Made by a program: the position numbers and the translations under genes | In this document: piece after piece, positions 1-11,878 of the stretch | Position numbering within the stretch: position 1 is the first letter of the stretch | Layout: each line of letters starts with the position of its first letter | The notes under the pieces: generated by a model | What the model saw: only the letters and a program-made list of their open reading frames with translations | What the model was told of the DNA's origin: nothing | The model's database searches: none | Source of the DNA: Thamnaconus septentrionalis | Taxonomy: Eukaryota > Chordata > Actinopteri > Tetraodontiformes > Monacanthidae | Direction of reading: 5' to 3' | Assembly: GCA_009823395.1 (NCBI GenBank) | Contig: CM020510.1 | Coordinates: 7,014,273-7,078,272 of the forward strand | DNA length: 64,000 nt

Positions 1-504
1 AGAAGACATCTGTGGAGTTTTTTTTTCTATTTTTTCTTCTTTTTTTGGGGGTAGCTATGGGAAGAGGAGACAGAAAGCAAAGGATGAGAGGAGCTGATGT
101 GAACTGAAGGGAGCCCAGACGGCGGCGACGTTTCCGAAATTAAGAAATGATGTCGGCGCGCGTGGGACCTAAGGATGGGAAAAAAGCAAGAGGATGAAAT
201 AATAAGGCGAGCAGCCTGCGAGACGAGCACGAGAGGCGACGGCGGGTGGAAAAGAGGTGGAGAGAGGAGCGGAGGGAGAAGGCGATATTTGCCATGCAAC
301 AGGTGAAGAAGTTCACCCAAAGATGACGGGCGATCTGCCAGAGAGGAGGAGAGGGTGGAGAGGGAGGAGAGACAGAGGACGGACGGCGGAGGAGAGGAGG
401 AGAGGATAAGACACAAACAAGCCGAGCATTCAGCAATTCCCCGGCAGCGTTGCTGGCGAGGCTGTAATTTAACGCTCTGTCAGGTCCCAATCAGAGGCAC
501 TGCA

Positions 505-531
505 TGTGTGTGTGTGTGTGTGCGTGTGTGT
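505..531. repeat. (TG)n microsatellite with one GC interruption
   Basis: Tandem TG dinucleotides with a single TGCG interruption near 522. It sits in the GA-rich tract. Confidence 0.9.
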
Positions 532-993
532 TTAGAGTTCAGCTCTGCGCTCCCGTGCACCAGGCTCCGGGCCACACCACACCCGGCTAAGACCGAGACG
601 TGGGGTGGGGCAGGACGGTTTAGGAGGCCTCGGTCGCTTCGGGACGGAGGGCCGAGTCTGAGCAGGAAGGCGTCGGGGAATTGAAAAGGTCGAAGAGGTG
701 GAGTGTTGGGAGAGGTGTGAGGAGAGGCAGGAGGGCGAAACTGGGAAAAGGGGCCCGAGAGGATTTTAGCAGAGGTGCAGCAGAGAGATGCGGTCGAGCG
801 GGAGAGGAGGAGCACCGGGAGGGTGATGGAAGGAAGGGAGAGGCTCCTCGGAAGATCAAAGGAGAACTAAGAGAGAGGAGACGGAGGGAAAGTATGAGGG
901 GAGGGGTCAAGAAGAAGACAGGTTGAGAAGGAAGGATGGAGGGAATGAGGGCCGATGGAATTAGTGCAGGGGAGGGGGAAGAGGAGAGGGGCA

Positions 994-1012
994 CCCCCCC
1001 CCAAAAAAAAAA
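994..1012. repeat. C9 followed by A10 homopolymers
   Basis: A run of nine C is followed directly by ten A. Such runs are length-unstable and prone to sequencing error. Confidence 0.85.
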
Positions 1013-1221
1013 GAAATCGAGGTTCCTCATTCAGAGTGGGATAATCGTGAAGAAAGGGCAGCGATGAAGGGAGTTCAGAGGAGGAGTCAGAACCTAGAGG
1101 AGGGAAGAGAGGAGAGAGAGAAACAGGCAAGCAGGGTGCCAACCTGCTACATCCTCAGGATGTGATTGTGATCTGAGTCAAAAACAACGCAATCAAAGAA
1201 AGACAGCAGCAGAAAGGGAGA

Positions 1222-1570
1222 AGAATCTTTTGTTAATCCCACATTTGGGAAATTTACATAATTACACCAACAATACAGTGCAAAAGATGGAAAATTAGAT
1301 TGACAAAAAGTGACAATAAAGAAATAAAATAAAAATATATTACAGACTAAGAAAGGAAAAAAACAAGATATTCACATTGTGTTGACAGTGGGATTATTTT
1401 AAAAGTTATGTACATAATATTGACAGATAAATAATTGTTTTATTGCACCTTTATAAGTGTTTTAGAAGAGGATTTTTTACTGAGTGCAGTTTTCCAGCCT
1501 GATGGCTGCAGGCAGGGATGACCTGCGGTAGCGCTCCTTCTTCTCCTTCTCCTCCTTCTTCTCCAGCTCT
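1222..1570 (-). mobile_element. 5'-truncated non-LTR retrotransposon (LINE) 3' end
   Basis: On the minus strand a frame ends ERYRRSSLPAAIRLENCTQ-stop (codons 1536 down to 1477). It resembles the RYRRSFLPAAIRLLN-type carboxy terminus of reverse-transcriptase ORF2 proteins in teleost LINEs. It is followed by about 250 bp of AT-rich 3' UTR and a tail, read on the minus strand, with 'aaatttcccaaatgtggga' just before 1230; an 'aatttccccantgtgggat' tail is typical of teleost LINE and SINE ends. Upstream of the Glu the frame stays open through Lys/Glu codons made by a GAA/GAG microsatellite, then leaves recognisable LINE sequence. This is a dead fragment: no catalytic domain is present. The superfamily (jockey/CR1/Rex1-like) is inferred from motif memory only. 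Confidence 0.65.
1537..1563. repeat. (CTT/CTC)n trinucleotide-like repeat
   Basis: Imperfect ctt/ctc triplets abut the truncated LINE ORF. Read on the minus strand they give only Lys and Glu codons in frame with the LINE carboxy terminus. Confidence 0.75.
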
Positions 1571-2182
1571 TTTCTTTTAATCCCCTTGAAAAGGCTATTG
1601 CTTCAATTAGGTGGCCTTAATAATTAGCCACATGACAACAACTGTGATTGATTTGCGGCCACCAAGTCAGGAGTGCGGAAAAAGATAAACATCATCACCG
1701 CGATACATTGCACTCAGTCACAGGTGCTGGATCGTAACAAATGTGCCCTTCAAAAGAGCAAAGTGCAGCGAGGAGAGAAAAGAGCTTCACAATATGGAGC
1801 TGTTGTTGGTTTTTTTTTGTGTTTTTTGTGTTTTTTTTGCTTTTGCTTTTCTTATTGCTGCTGAAGCCACGCAAGCCGTAGGCTGTTTGCTGGGCTCCGA
1901 ACACCGATTTCCTCACCGCATTTAGCCGAGGACATAAAGCTGCCAAGCGCACGTATAAATTGCCGGGAAAATGTCACATAAAGTGAAATTATGCATAAGC
2001 AAGGCAAACACTTTGCGCCTGCGGGGCCGCCGTCCCTAAATCAGCCCTTGTTTGGAGACGCTTAGGACCTCGTCATTTTGTGTAATGATTCGCTCTGACA
2101 CTCGCCGCCGTTTTCCGCTGCGTCAGTCCCCCAACCCTCCCCACCCCACGACCCCCACCTCACCCCTCCACCCCCTCCCAAT
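1571..2182. other. Unique noncoding segment, conserved-element-like
   Basis: There is no repeat signature. 1590-1680 contains 'ttaataattagcc' and 'tgattgatttgcggcc', and 1989-1998 is the palindrome ttatgcataa (POU/octamer-like half sites). A T/TG-rich run occupies 1807-1855. The mix of clean, non-repetitive sequence and homeodomain-type words is what vertebrate conserved noncoding elements look like, but conservation cannot be judged from one genome. Confidence 0.3.
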
Positions 2183-2209
2183 CACACACACACACACACA
2201 CACACACAC
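2183..2209. repeat. (CA)n microsatellite
   Basis: Uninterrupted CA dinucleotides preceded by about 60 bp of C-rich sequence (2125-2180). Confidence 0.95.
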
Positions 2210-4258
2210 CACCCCCTAACTTATTTGTTTCCAAAGTGATGAAGTCAAACCTCACTGGAGCTAGTTCTTAAAGAACGACAATTGCACACATTCCTGATAA
2301 AACCAAGTTTTATGCCAAAGTGGCTGCCGGCACATTGGTTTTTTTTTTGCTGTTGTTTTTTTTTTTTGTTTGTTTGTTTTTTTCTTGTTGTTGACTGTTT
2401 CGCATGCAAATGTGAAACAGTGTCTGGAAAATGAGCTGCCCTCTTTGTTGCCACGCGTCGTGATTTGTAGCATCATCTGCCGCTGTCATTTGCTATGACC
2501 AGCAGGCCGTTATTCATTTCACTTCCTTTCTCTTCTAATGAGGGGGATGTGGGCTGTCCTGTAGAGCCTCCAGCAGAAACTATCCTGTGGGTATGTGAAC
2601 ATGTCACACACACACTCTGGATGAACCTGCGTGCTTCCCGCCTGTTCCTGTTAGAAAAAAATTCCATTCCTAGTCCTCAGGTTTTATAAATTTGTGATTT
2701 TTATCACATTTAAATCAGCCGTGTAGCTGCTTGCGGGGGCGAACACTACCCCCCACCCCCTCCCCGCACCCACTCTCACATCAGATGAAAACATGGAAAT
2801 TTGCCACCCTGCAGTGTTTGTAAACTGACAGCCAATATACTCCTCATAAAAAAGCCACGGCGGAGGGCGATTCGTTCCGCTGCTCTTGATACAATTGGTC
2901 ACAGAAAAATAAACTGTGGTTACATCAGCGAGCGTTAACGCTGCCACCTGGTCTCCTGCCGGTTGGAGGTTTTGGTTTGGAGCGTGGCCTCGTGTATTTC
3001 TGGTCAACCTGACCTGTTTTTTGAATGTACCAGCGTGACACCTCAGGGAGATACAGAGGATTAGGCCCTTGTGGTTTGGCAGTCATATTTCTTTGATTAA
3101 TGGAAACACCTGCACCAACCATCATAGAGCAGCTGTAAAATTTCCAAAAATGTGGGATAATAAGGCTAAGATGGAGGGGCATGAAACCAGGAAGTGCATC
3201 TATAATGGGAAGGGCAGGCAGTCAGAGCCCTGAAAATAATATAAGTGAATAAATCAATGAGCAAATGAATAATTCTCTTAATGTATTATTAGTTTGACAG
3301 TGTGGGTCTATTCATTATGATGTATGATTTATCTTATGTGTAGCGACTGTTATCTGTTGTATTCTTTATGCATTCTTCTTCTTATGGTATAAAAAATTTA
3401 ACACAAGAAAAAATACAGGACTGATTTTTAAACACAATGCAATAGTCCTGCAAATAGAAGGTAATAAACAATTAATACCTCATTGAATAATTAGACAAAA
3501 ATTATTATCATGCAATTTTGTCAATATTAACATTTCACACGATATTAACAATGGTACAATGGTATCAGTTTGTATACTCATTAATGAAATGTGGTCAAAG
3601 GTTTAAACAACATGCACTTATCAGGAAAATAATGGTTGTAGTTGCTTTGTGTAAAAGATTAGCTGCCCTCATTGGTAAGCGTCTGATTTGACAACACAAA
3701 CATGCACAATACGCCACTTCATCACCTGGTAACACTGACTCGTCAAGACGGTCTCCCTGTCAGCCGGAATGTGTTCTTTTGAGCAGGAATTACCGCGAAG
3801 CCCAGCCGGGGCTTTAGGGAATACTGATATCAATAACACAGAGGGCATAATTGGCTGAGTGGTGCGTGTGCTCAACAAACAAGCCAACACAGTGGACTGT
3901 GTAAACCTGCTGCACATAAACAGGCAGCCTTGACGGTGGACACACTGCAACCAAGACTCAGAGAAATGAAAAACAAACAGTTAGGCTTTAAATCCAAGTA
4001 ATGCTGCACGTGTCAAAAACAAAAGAACAGGAATAATGAGCTCAAATACCCACGACAGGTCCGAACAAGGAGGAAGTGTGTCCCATCTTGTGTGCCCTGA
4101 TTTAGACCAATGCAAACTACTTTTTTGAAAATGCCCCAAAAATTCACTCTGTAGCTGATTGAGAGCATAAAGCTGTCCCTCACTCACTCACTTTGCGCAC
4201 GTGGGTAGAACATCATTTAAAAAAGAAGAAATAAAAAGTCTCAGAACGTAGGAGTGGA
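2210..4258. other. Noncoding, mostly unique sequence
   Basis: It holds a T/TG-rich run at 2338-2395 and an AT-rich stretch at 3240-3660. No gene, RNA gene or clear transposon was recognised. Short open frames on both strands are unrelated to any family I know. Confidence 0.5.
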
Positions 4259-4790
4259 AGCAGATCCTGTCACACCTCTCCTCCCTCATATAAGCTCCAG
4301 CCTCGCACTCGCACTCAGCCATTTGTCACATCGTCTTCCCATCCATGCAAGTCTCTCCACCACTTGTACCTGGACAGACAACCTGGTTGGTTCCTGTTTC
4401 TGCCAGCCTGCCAGCCTGCCTTGCCCTTGACCACCTGTCTGTCCTGGATCACGTCTCTGCCCCATCCCTTGGATCTAGTTGCCTGTGTGTGAATACACAC
4501 CACCGCCATGAACGCTCCACCGCCTGGTGGCTCAGTGGTCACATCACCTCTGTGCTGATTATATGGGTTGTCCCAGCTGTTGGAGTCCCAACACATCCTT
4601 CATCTTCAGCCTGTCATCAGGTGTTTGTTCCACCTTTTGATCTGGCACAGAAAAACTTGGGCACCCTGATTAGTTTGCAGCAAGAACACAGTCAACACAA
4701 CTACTCAATGTGTTCTGCCTGGCAACACACAGCCAAAAGATCTCCTTCCCTCTCCTTTATTAGCTGCCTGTGACGTTATTTTATTCATGA
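4259..4790 (+). mobile_element. Possible retroelement 3' region or LTR remnant
   Basis: A C/T-rich block contains 'tataagctccagc', repeated 'cactcgcactcag', a 'cagcctgccagcctgcc' run, 'cttgaccacctgtctgtcc' and 'cacgtctctgcccc'. This vocabulary resembles the terminal regions of teleost retroelements that carry ...cctgcc...ttgaccac...gtctctgcc... strings. The 142-codon frame across it is a by-product of the C/T bias. No terminal repeats or target duplication were found, so the call is weak. Confidence 0.3.
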
Positions 4791-5640
4791 GTGGAGTCCA
4801 ATGTGTGAGACGTGGGAAACATGCTCATCTCCCCAAATGTCAATGGGGGCAGCCACTTCCTGGCTGAGTTAAAGTTACTGCCGCTGTCAAAAGGATGTCC
4901 AACAATGCAAAGTGCAAACACAGCAGCGTGCTGAAGGACAGTAGGGGTGTGCATGTTAGCTCATGGTAGGGAAATGCACTGTGAGAATAACACTGATGAG
5001 AAATTTGCAAAATGACACGGAGCCAATAATCTGTTTGGAAGCAAATGCATGAAAGTTTGATTGGTTATTATATTCTGTGATTATATTTAGAAAACATACC
5101 AGTTTCTGCAAATTTCATAATTTCATCTGTCACCGCAGCTTCAAAACTTTTGGCTTGAAAATTATGTCACTGATCCGAAGGGACTTGGGAGCGGGCAGAT
5201 TTCCAGGTTACGGGAACCTCATGCCTTTAAACACGGATGTTATCAGATTAACAGATGGATGTCAGGGAAGAAAAGAAAAACTTGCAGTGCTGAGAATAAT
5301 TCAAAGCTAACAACACGTTGAAGGACGAGATGATGAAGCAGAGAAACCGCAGAACCTCAACGCTGAATGTGTTCATTGTAGGCGGTCCAGCAATCTCTGC
5401 TTCCCAGTGAGAGTTGCCTGAGGGTATATAATATAAAAATATGACTTATTTGCATTCCCAATGGCTGGTGCTATTAATGAACCCTGCACTATTTTATCTT
5501 GCCCACATCTGTGCACGTGTATTTACAGATGAATATATACATATATGAAACAATGTGCAAATGCAAAACGCGAGCATTTTTCCTTCTGCGAGAGCTTGAG
5601 ATTCATGATTTAGGCCTCTGATGCACAGCTGCTGCCTCGC
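4791..5640. other. Noncoding sequence, nothing recognised
   Basis: AT-rich unique sequence with a short TATA-rich patch near 5424-5445. No gene, repeat family or structured element was recognised. Confidence 0.45.
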
Positions 5641-6165
5641 AGGACATCAGGGGATATTAACCAAATTGAATGGAGATCGCTCACGATCGGAAACACGCCA
5701 GAGGGGGAAGGAGACCGAGGAAACTGCCAAAGGGGAGGGGGGAGCGAATGAGAAGCAGCAGAAAATTAAAAAGAAAGCTGCTTTGGTGCGTTTATTGTCA
5801 CTGGACCGGCTGGACTAATCAGTCTTTCCCCGCACCTGATAGACGTCATAAACATCCAAGGAACGGTCGGACTTTTCAGCAGGCGCCTGGCGGAGACCAT
5901 CCGTCTTCCTTTAAGGCCCATCCGTCTCCGTCGTCGCCAGCGTGCCGCGCTGCGGCCAAGTTTCCCGACGAGGAGAGTGGATCCGATGAAGGGCACCACC
6001 ATTAAAATCCTCCTGCTCCACTGATTCCTTGGCAGGTGCGCTGGAAATAGCTACGACGGAAGCGTTTTAATGCTTTCAGGAGGGATTCCATGAGCTCCAT
6101 GAATTAAAGTTCCGCCGTATGCTTCAGCGTTTTGCGCCGTGGGACCCGGCCCGGGCCCCCGTGCA
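5641..6165. other. GC- and CpG-richer patch
   Basis: This half kilobase has visibly more CpG than its surroundings, including 'gacgtcat' (a CRE-like core) near 5843, 'gtcgtcgcc' and 'gcgccgtgggacccggcccggg' type words near 6135-6160. A 111-codon frame is open but is Lys/Arg/Pro-rich and unrecognised. It may be a regulatory patch or an old CpG island; no first exon with a strong splice donor is evident. Confidence 0.3.
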
Positions 6166-7009
6166 TTTATACATACATTATACACTAGGAGGCATTGTCA
6201 AGCTTGACCCAGGATTTAGAGTTGGTGGATTCACACTGCAGGTATTGGTAGGCTATTTCAGTTTGTTTCTCATGTCTGATTTTAAAGGAGGCGTTATCAG
6301 ACATCTGCATTTACACCTGCTTGAACTTTGCTTACACTTAAAACAACACGATTTGGATTCTAACCTGGAAAAGAAAATAAGCCAGCTTGTGACATGTCCG
6401 GGCAAAAGAGGATCTCTGTTCATGGATATATTCCCGTTGCGTGTGCTCAAATGCTTATTTCCCCTCCACCCTAAAATGCAAATATTATGAAAACTCCTTT
6501 TTCGCTTCCAGAATAGATCTTGTCTATGATAATGTCTTATTTCATAAATGGGGCTAAATCCACCCCAATAGTATCCAATTTAATAGAACTTTTTTTTCAT
6601 GGCTACACCTCGGTTACTTACACACAATGATAACAACACAGGTTTTTTGCAGCCCTTAAACCATGTCCCATAAATCCCACTTACTTATTTCCATATGTCT
6701 GATCACTGAACACACCTGGCATATTTGGAAAAGTTTGGAAAATACAAGTTAGAAGTCAACTTGCTCATGGTGGTTGACTGAACTCCCGCTGCCAAAACTT
6801 TGGCCATGAATATTTCAAATGTGTCCCATCTCAGCTGAACTTTTCTGCCGTCCAACCCTCTTTCATTCGAACATTTAAATGAGATTCAAACATGCAAACA
6901 TCTGGGTATTCCCAGCTCCAGCTACTGGAATGATTCCAGACATTCATGTAATGTTGGTGGCAGCACCTCAGGAGATTTTACTCATTGCTACCTCCACACC
7001 CCTGGGTCT

Positions 7010-7011
<2 letters not shown>

Positions 7012-7042
<31 letters not shown>
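7012..7042. repeat. (TG)n microsatellite
   Basis: About fifteen uninterrupted TG units. They create a Cys/Val run in the apparent frames across the region, which are therefore not credible genes. Confidence 0.95.
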
Positions 7043-7043
<1 letters not shown>

Positions 7044-7784
7044 GGGTGTTTACTCTCCCTCATCATCGCTCTCCTTGCTGCCAGCTCTCCTCCTGCACAC
7101 CTGCCTCATCACCTTCTCATGAATACCTGCCACTTCCTCCTCTCCCACTTGTAGGCACGTCATTGTTCCCGCCACAAAGGGGGAGGGGGGGGTTTCGGCC
7201 CTCTGAGGTCGTATCACCAGTGATTTATCAGTATGTTTGGGCTTAATGGCACCGATCGACCTCCCGCATGCCCTCATCTTCTGCCCGTCAACCCTCTAAG
7301 CTGTCTACATTGTCTTGCCTCCCCGCTGGCTGTGACTTTCTCTCAAGCTCCTTCATCATGACTTCCTGTCCTCTTTGTAGACACCAAACACAACTCACTA
7401 TATGTTGAATACTCCAAATGACAAACTGTTAAATTCAAGGCTTCTCTTCAAAACTTCCACTTTCAGATGACCTCTTGTCTATGTGTTTTAAAGGTTCAAT
7501 ATGTGTCCGGTGTGGCAGACTTTTTAATTGTTTCCTAACACCCACCTGTTAAACACATTTTGTTTAATTGTTTGACCTATATGTGCTTTTTTTTCCTTGT
7601 TTTGGTATACTGTCCCTGAGCACTTTAGACTATAAATGAAATGCATTTTTTTTTTTTTTCCCAAAAGAAGAGCAGACACATTATTATGTATTCAGAGTGG
7701 AACCAATTGGGCATTTGATAATATTTGGAATCACATTATTCAAATACGGATGTTGAAAAGGTTTTTAATTATACATCCAGTCTT

Positions 7785-7788
<4 letters not shown>

Positions 7789-7821
<33 letters not shown>
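7789..7821. repeat. (TC)n microsatellite
   Basis: About sixteen uninterrupted TC units, flanked by T-rich sequence. Confidence 0.95.
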
Positions 7822-7825
<4 letters not shown>

Positions 7826-8952
7826 ACATTTGTTTCAATTTATTTCATGTACGGCTATGAAAATTATATCATAGACATTTCAGTTAAGTCTCTCTAACAT
7901 TATTTGGATGTCTTACGCTACAGTAATGAACATACCTTGCTTCAGTGTGTATTTTCTCAATACTCTAAAAACTTAAAAATATAAATAAATAATACAAAAC
8001 ATTAAGGATCTGACATAAATTCATTGTTCAAACCTCAAAATAATGAGGGGTGAAGGATCGTGATAAAGTGTCTCAGGGAATGACTTTCGGCTCCTCGTAT
8101 GATCGCACTTTTCTCCAAATGAAACTTTTCAGAGCAGCCACAGCAGCCAGACGCTGGAGCTACCCCCCCTCCAAAAAGAATGAGAAACTTATTTTTAAAG
8201 GAGCAGCCTCAATTACTAGTGATGGATTATAGCTTCTGGTTTGGGAGGAGAGCCGTCACCGGGACACGGGGCTGAGTTTCAAACAGTCTGCTCGGCTTCG
8301 GGGCTGTTCTGAAATGTGGTTTTAAAAACACAAGCCTGACTGCGGATGAAAGTCAAAACAGCGGCTCCAAGTTATTGCGCACTTAACAAGCAGTTCTCAG
8401 GCTCCGTCTCGCCTTCACCATGCAAAAGAACATGACTGAGAAATCTGACCAAAGTGCGGTAGGGAGAAAATGAGCTTGACTGATGTTATCGGGAAGAAGA
8501 CGTGGCCTGTGGATGGAGGTCGTCACGGTTGACAGCATGTGCCTCATTTCAGAAAAAAATAAAGCAATTCAAAAGAAGCTCAGAAAAAAAAGAAAGAAAA
8601 TGCTTTGCCAAAGGGTAAAGGTTTTGTTGAAAGCAGCAGTGAACTTTTTGACATTTACAATGGCCTCTGGGGGTAACAAGATCGAAACCGTAAAACCATC
8701 CAGCACACAGTCGTAGCCTTGGTTCTTTAGCCTCATTTCTGCAATTTGTTTTGAAACAAAAGGGGTATGGAGTGAACAACTGAACTCAAAATGGGTATCC
8801 TTAACAACAGTACCAGTGACATAAAACATCAGGTGTAAGGTTTACCAACGTTTTTAAGGTCTCCATCCTCAAAACAGCCTTTAGAAAATGATTTGAAAAG
8901 GCAAGACACCATCACATGTAAAACGTGGAGGTTCACTGGACCTTCATTGGAC

Positions 8953-9039
8953 CAACAAGTCATTGGAAGTCTTAGTTCCATCAGCACGACATTGGAAGAC
9001 TTGGTTCCACCAGCAAGTCATTGGAAAACTTGGTTGCAC
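8953..9039. repeat. 29-bp minisatellite, three copies
   Basis: Three consecutive 29-bp units start at 8953, 8982 and 9011. Each has the core 'cattggaa', then 'cttggttcca' or a close variant, then 'cagca'. A further decayed unit may follow from 9040. Units differ from each other at several positions, so the array is old. Units are directly adjacent with no spacers, which excludes a CRISPR-like layout. Confidence 0.8.
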
Positions 9040-9600
9040 CAGCACTAGAACTTGAAGAGGTTCTGGTGGAACCAGGTGGTATCAGCACAGAGGTTTGCAT
9101 TACTTGGCGATGCTGGGTGGTGAACTCTGCTTCAGCTGTGCTTCACTTGCAATGAAAAGACTTCAATGCCATTCCCGACTCGCTTTGAGTGAGGGAATGT
9201 CCAGTCGCTGCTGCAGCACTGGTGGTGGCAAAGCCACAGTTGACATACCGGATATCAGCAGTGATACTGACTGATCTTGTCATGCATGGTGTCACTGTAA
9301 ATCCTTTCGGTGGGAAGTTTTTGAATATGGATCCTGGATTGAATTTGAGCCTTGAAATCCCGGTGATATAGCTGCCTTTGCAAGGTTGGAGACACTCCAG
9401 GGAATGTTGTGTTGTTGGTGCTGGTCCTGCTGGTGCGAGAAGAAGAGTTTTGAGTAAAACTGCTGTGTAAACGAGAGTGGAGTGTCATTAAACAGCCACC
9501 GGACATAGATCAACTTTTTTTTTTGGACTCACTACCTGGCACTGTGTCATGTCCTTAATGAATTCCTTCCAGCAGCAGTCTTTTTTTCTTAGTAGCTAAT
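9040..9600. other. Noncoding sequence, nothing recognised
   Basis: Unique sequence after the minisatellite, with a short T run near 9514. Small open frames on either strand match nothing known to me. Confidence 0.45.
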
Positions 9601-10270
9601 TAGACAACCATTACTGATCAATTAAGGAGGAGGAACATTTCACCACGGCTGTGGACGCAACGTCTCGGACGCCTGTTTAATGGAGTGTAATGCGATCGGC
9701 CACGGCAGCCCTGAACCAAAGACTTTGTGAAGCTTATTATGTGAAATCGCTGTTGACGCTGCGCCAGAGAGATGTTTGCTCAGCTTTATTATAATTTCCA
9801 CGGGGGTCTGCAGTTCATAAAGCCGCGCAGCATTATGTAACCGGCTGCAAGACACTATAGGCTGTTTACGCCCCGTTCCTTCTCCGAGCACGGCTCCCGG
9901 CTCGAAGATAAGAGAAGATCAATGTTCTTATCTGAGCACAGAACAAAGGCCATGGATCTCCAAGCATACAAGGTCAGAGGGTCAGGGGCTTCAGGAGAGT
10001 CACCCCAGTGCGCTGCTTGCCTATCGTTACGCCGCCCGCTCTATCTTTGGACAAGCGTTCGACGTGCTTTGATCGCCACAGCTGCCTCTGCAAAGCCTGC
10101 CAGCAGTCCGGCCGGTGTAATATTGGCAGCTCTGCAGTCCCAGTGGTAATACGCTGATGGCCGGCCATGGCTGCTGCGGATCGATGCAGCCGCGGCCAAC
10201 AGGTGTTGTGTTGCAAGTACTGCATTGACTTGTTGTCCCGGAGTCGAAGAGAGAGATTGCTGAGTAAGAT
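9601..10270. promoter_or_regulatory. Conserved-element-like block with paired GATA sites
   Basis: Non-repetitive sequence of mixed GC with many CpG. It contains an exact inverted pair, agataaga at 9907-9914 and tcttatct at 9926-9933, i.e. two GATA-type sites facing each other 11 bp apart. Other features are 'ccatggctgctgcggat' with an opposing 'gcagccgcgg' near 10168-10196. This looks like an enhancer-type block; function and conservation are inference. Confidence 0.25.
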
Positions 10271-11810
10271 GTCAGTTTGTTCTACAGAAAAATGGGGGAT
10301 AAATAAAAGACTTTTTTTTTTGCCTATTTATGTCTCAGATGTGGATTTATTTAGACAGCGTAAACGCTGAATGTCTCTTCAAGGAGTGCAAGAAATACAC
10401 TCTCCTGTGTAAAAATAGATTGAAAGTAAATTTATTAAAGTTTGCTGTCATGTTCAGCCAGATGGAGAGGCTTTTCAGGTGGGATTCCAGTACCACAGCA
10501 AGAAAAATAAGTAAGCAGAAAAGAAATTATAAAAGTATTTTTTGTTGAATCATAGTGATAGTAATCAACCCTTGACAAAATAAATTCACCTCTAGGCCAA
10601 CTGCAGTGAGGACAGCGAACCAAGAAGCTTTAAAGTGCAGAGACTCTTTCTGAAAGAAGCTCCCCCCGCTCAGATCCACAGGCTAATAAACCAATGGAGT
10701 TCTCATTTGGTGTTAATCAGCCAATCAAACTGTTTGTTCCAGTCCTCCTTCCCCATGCTGAGATCATTGCTGGGGGAAAGATTACTGTCTGATGAGAAGT
10801 TGCCTTTGTTCTGGGCTTTCAGGAGGAGATAATTGCACTTGCAGATGTACACAAATGTATATCATAGAGTGAAAGGCTGCCACGTGTGATGTATTACACG
10901 CAGTCTGGATTTGATGTAGTATAAAGCATTTGATAGAAACTAGAGTCAGCATCTATATCTGGATCTTTGTCGGAGCACCAAAAGTGTAAATGCCGAAGAT
11001 CTGCGTTTAAATTAGTAATTCCTCTTTGTGCATGCAGCATGCAAGAAGTCTTTCTCCATTTGATGCTATTCAGATGCTTCGAAACAGAATTCTTAAACCG
11101 GACAGGGAATATAATCTCTAAGACTCTTTGGACCTCGAAGACATCTTAAAAGTATTGTCCACGGTGCTTTTCTAATCAGGTGCCAAACAAAAACATAGCT
11201 AACAGGGGGCTCAGCAGCATCAGCAGCAGCAGATGCTGATGCTTTGCTCTAAACTCCTCACTGTGCCTCCAAGTCTGAGCCCAGTCGGCCAATAAAGAAA
11301 ACTCATTTTGGCTGCTTTTATCCAAGCTTTTGTTCTTTTGGTCAGCGGCCAACGTGCACAGTGGCCGGCGGTGAAGGTTGAATTAAAGTGTGACTGCTCG
11401 GCCCAGTGTTTTCCCTTCTGGCGTATCTCACTCTTCACCAGGTCAATTAAAATGGCTGCATTGCAGCAGACAGAGCAATAAAAAACAAAAAAAAAACAAA
11501 CACATCCAACGCTGTACTTTCTCTGAGTCGTAGCCGAAAGGTATTTAAACTTGCTCAGGTTTCTGCTGACATTTGACCCAAAAAAAGCAAACTACTGTTT
11601 TCCTGCCGGCTGCAATTTGTTTAAATGCCTGAGCTGCGGTCAGATAATGACACAAACCCCTGCTTACTTGGCTTTTTATCGACCCTCGTCCCACAGGTAT
11701 AGATTCCTTATGGTCTTACAGCGGGTTTTGTTGCTTTCTTCTTTCAACTATACTAACCAAAGTTTAAAAGGGTCCAATTAGGAATAACAGCTTTTTACCA
11801 TATAAGGTAA
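10271..11810. other. Noncoding sequence, nothing recognised
   Basis: Unique AT-leaning DNA with A-rich runs near 11483-11500 and a short CAG/CAT cluster at 11212-11235. No gene or transposon was recognised. Confidence 0.45.
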
Positions 11811-11878
11811 AAGTTTATTTGTATAGCGCTTTTCACAGTACAAGTACACAGAGTGCTTCACAGTGTCAATATAAAACA
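11805..11878 (-). mobile_element. L2-like LINE/SINE 3' tail fragment
   Basis: Read on the minus strand the segment runs 'aagcactctgtgtacttgt' and then 'aaaagcgctatacaaataaa', the characteristic tail shared by L2-clade LINEs and their SINE partners in teleosts. Only the tail is present, and no ORF remains. Confidence 0.6.

Larger units (their letters stand above)
1..1140. other. Purine-rich (GA-rich) noncoding tract
   Basis: From about 190 to 1130 the plus strand is dominated by gga/gag/aga words, so the minus strand is CT-rich. Because the CT strand is poor in stop codons, several frames of 80-136 codons are open here on both strands; they translate to Ser/Pro/Leu-rich or Arg/Gly/Glu-rich low-complexity peptides and I do not treat them as genes. 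A short TG microsatellite and a C9-A10 homopolymer pair lie inside. A long polypurine tract of this kind can adopt triplex structure in principle, but no strict mirror repeat was identified by eye. Confidence 0.6.
6166..8952. other. Noncoding sequence with microsatellites
   Basis: Unique sequence interrupted by the TG and TC microsatellites listed separately and a T run around 7646-7659. No gene or transposon family was recognised. Confidence 0.5.

Noticed and set aside
8953..9039. CRISPR-like repeat array
   Set aside because: Units are adjacent with no spacers, diverged, and the DNA is vertebrate-like.
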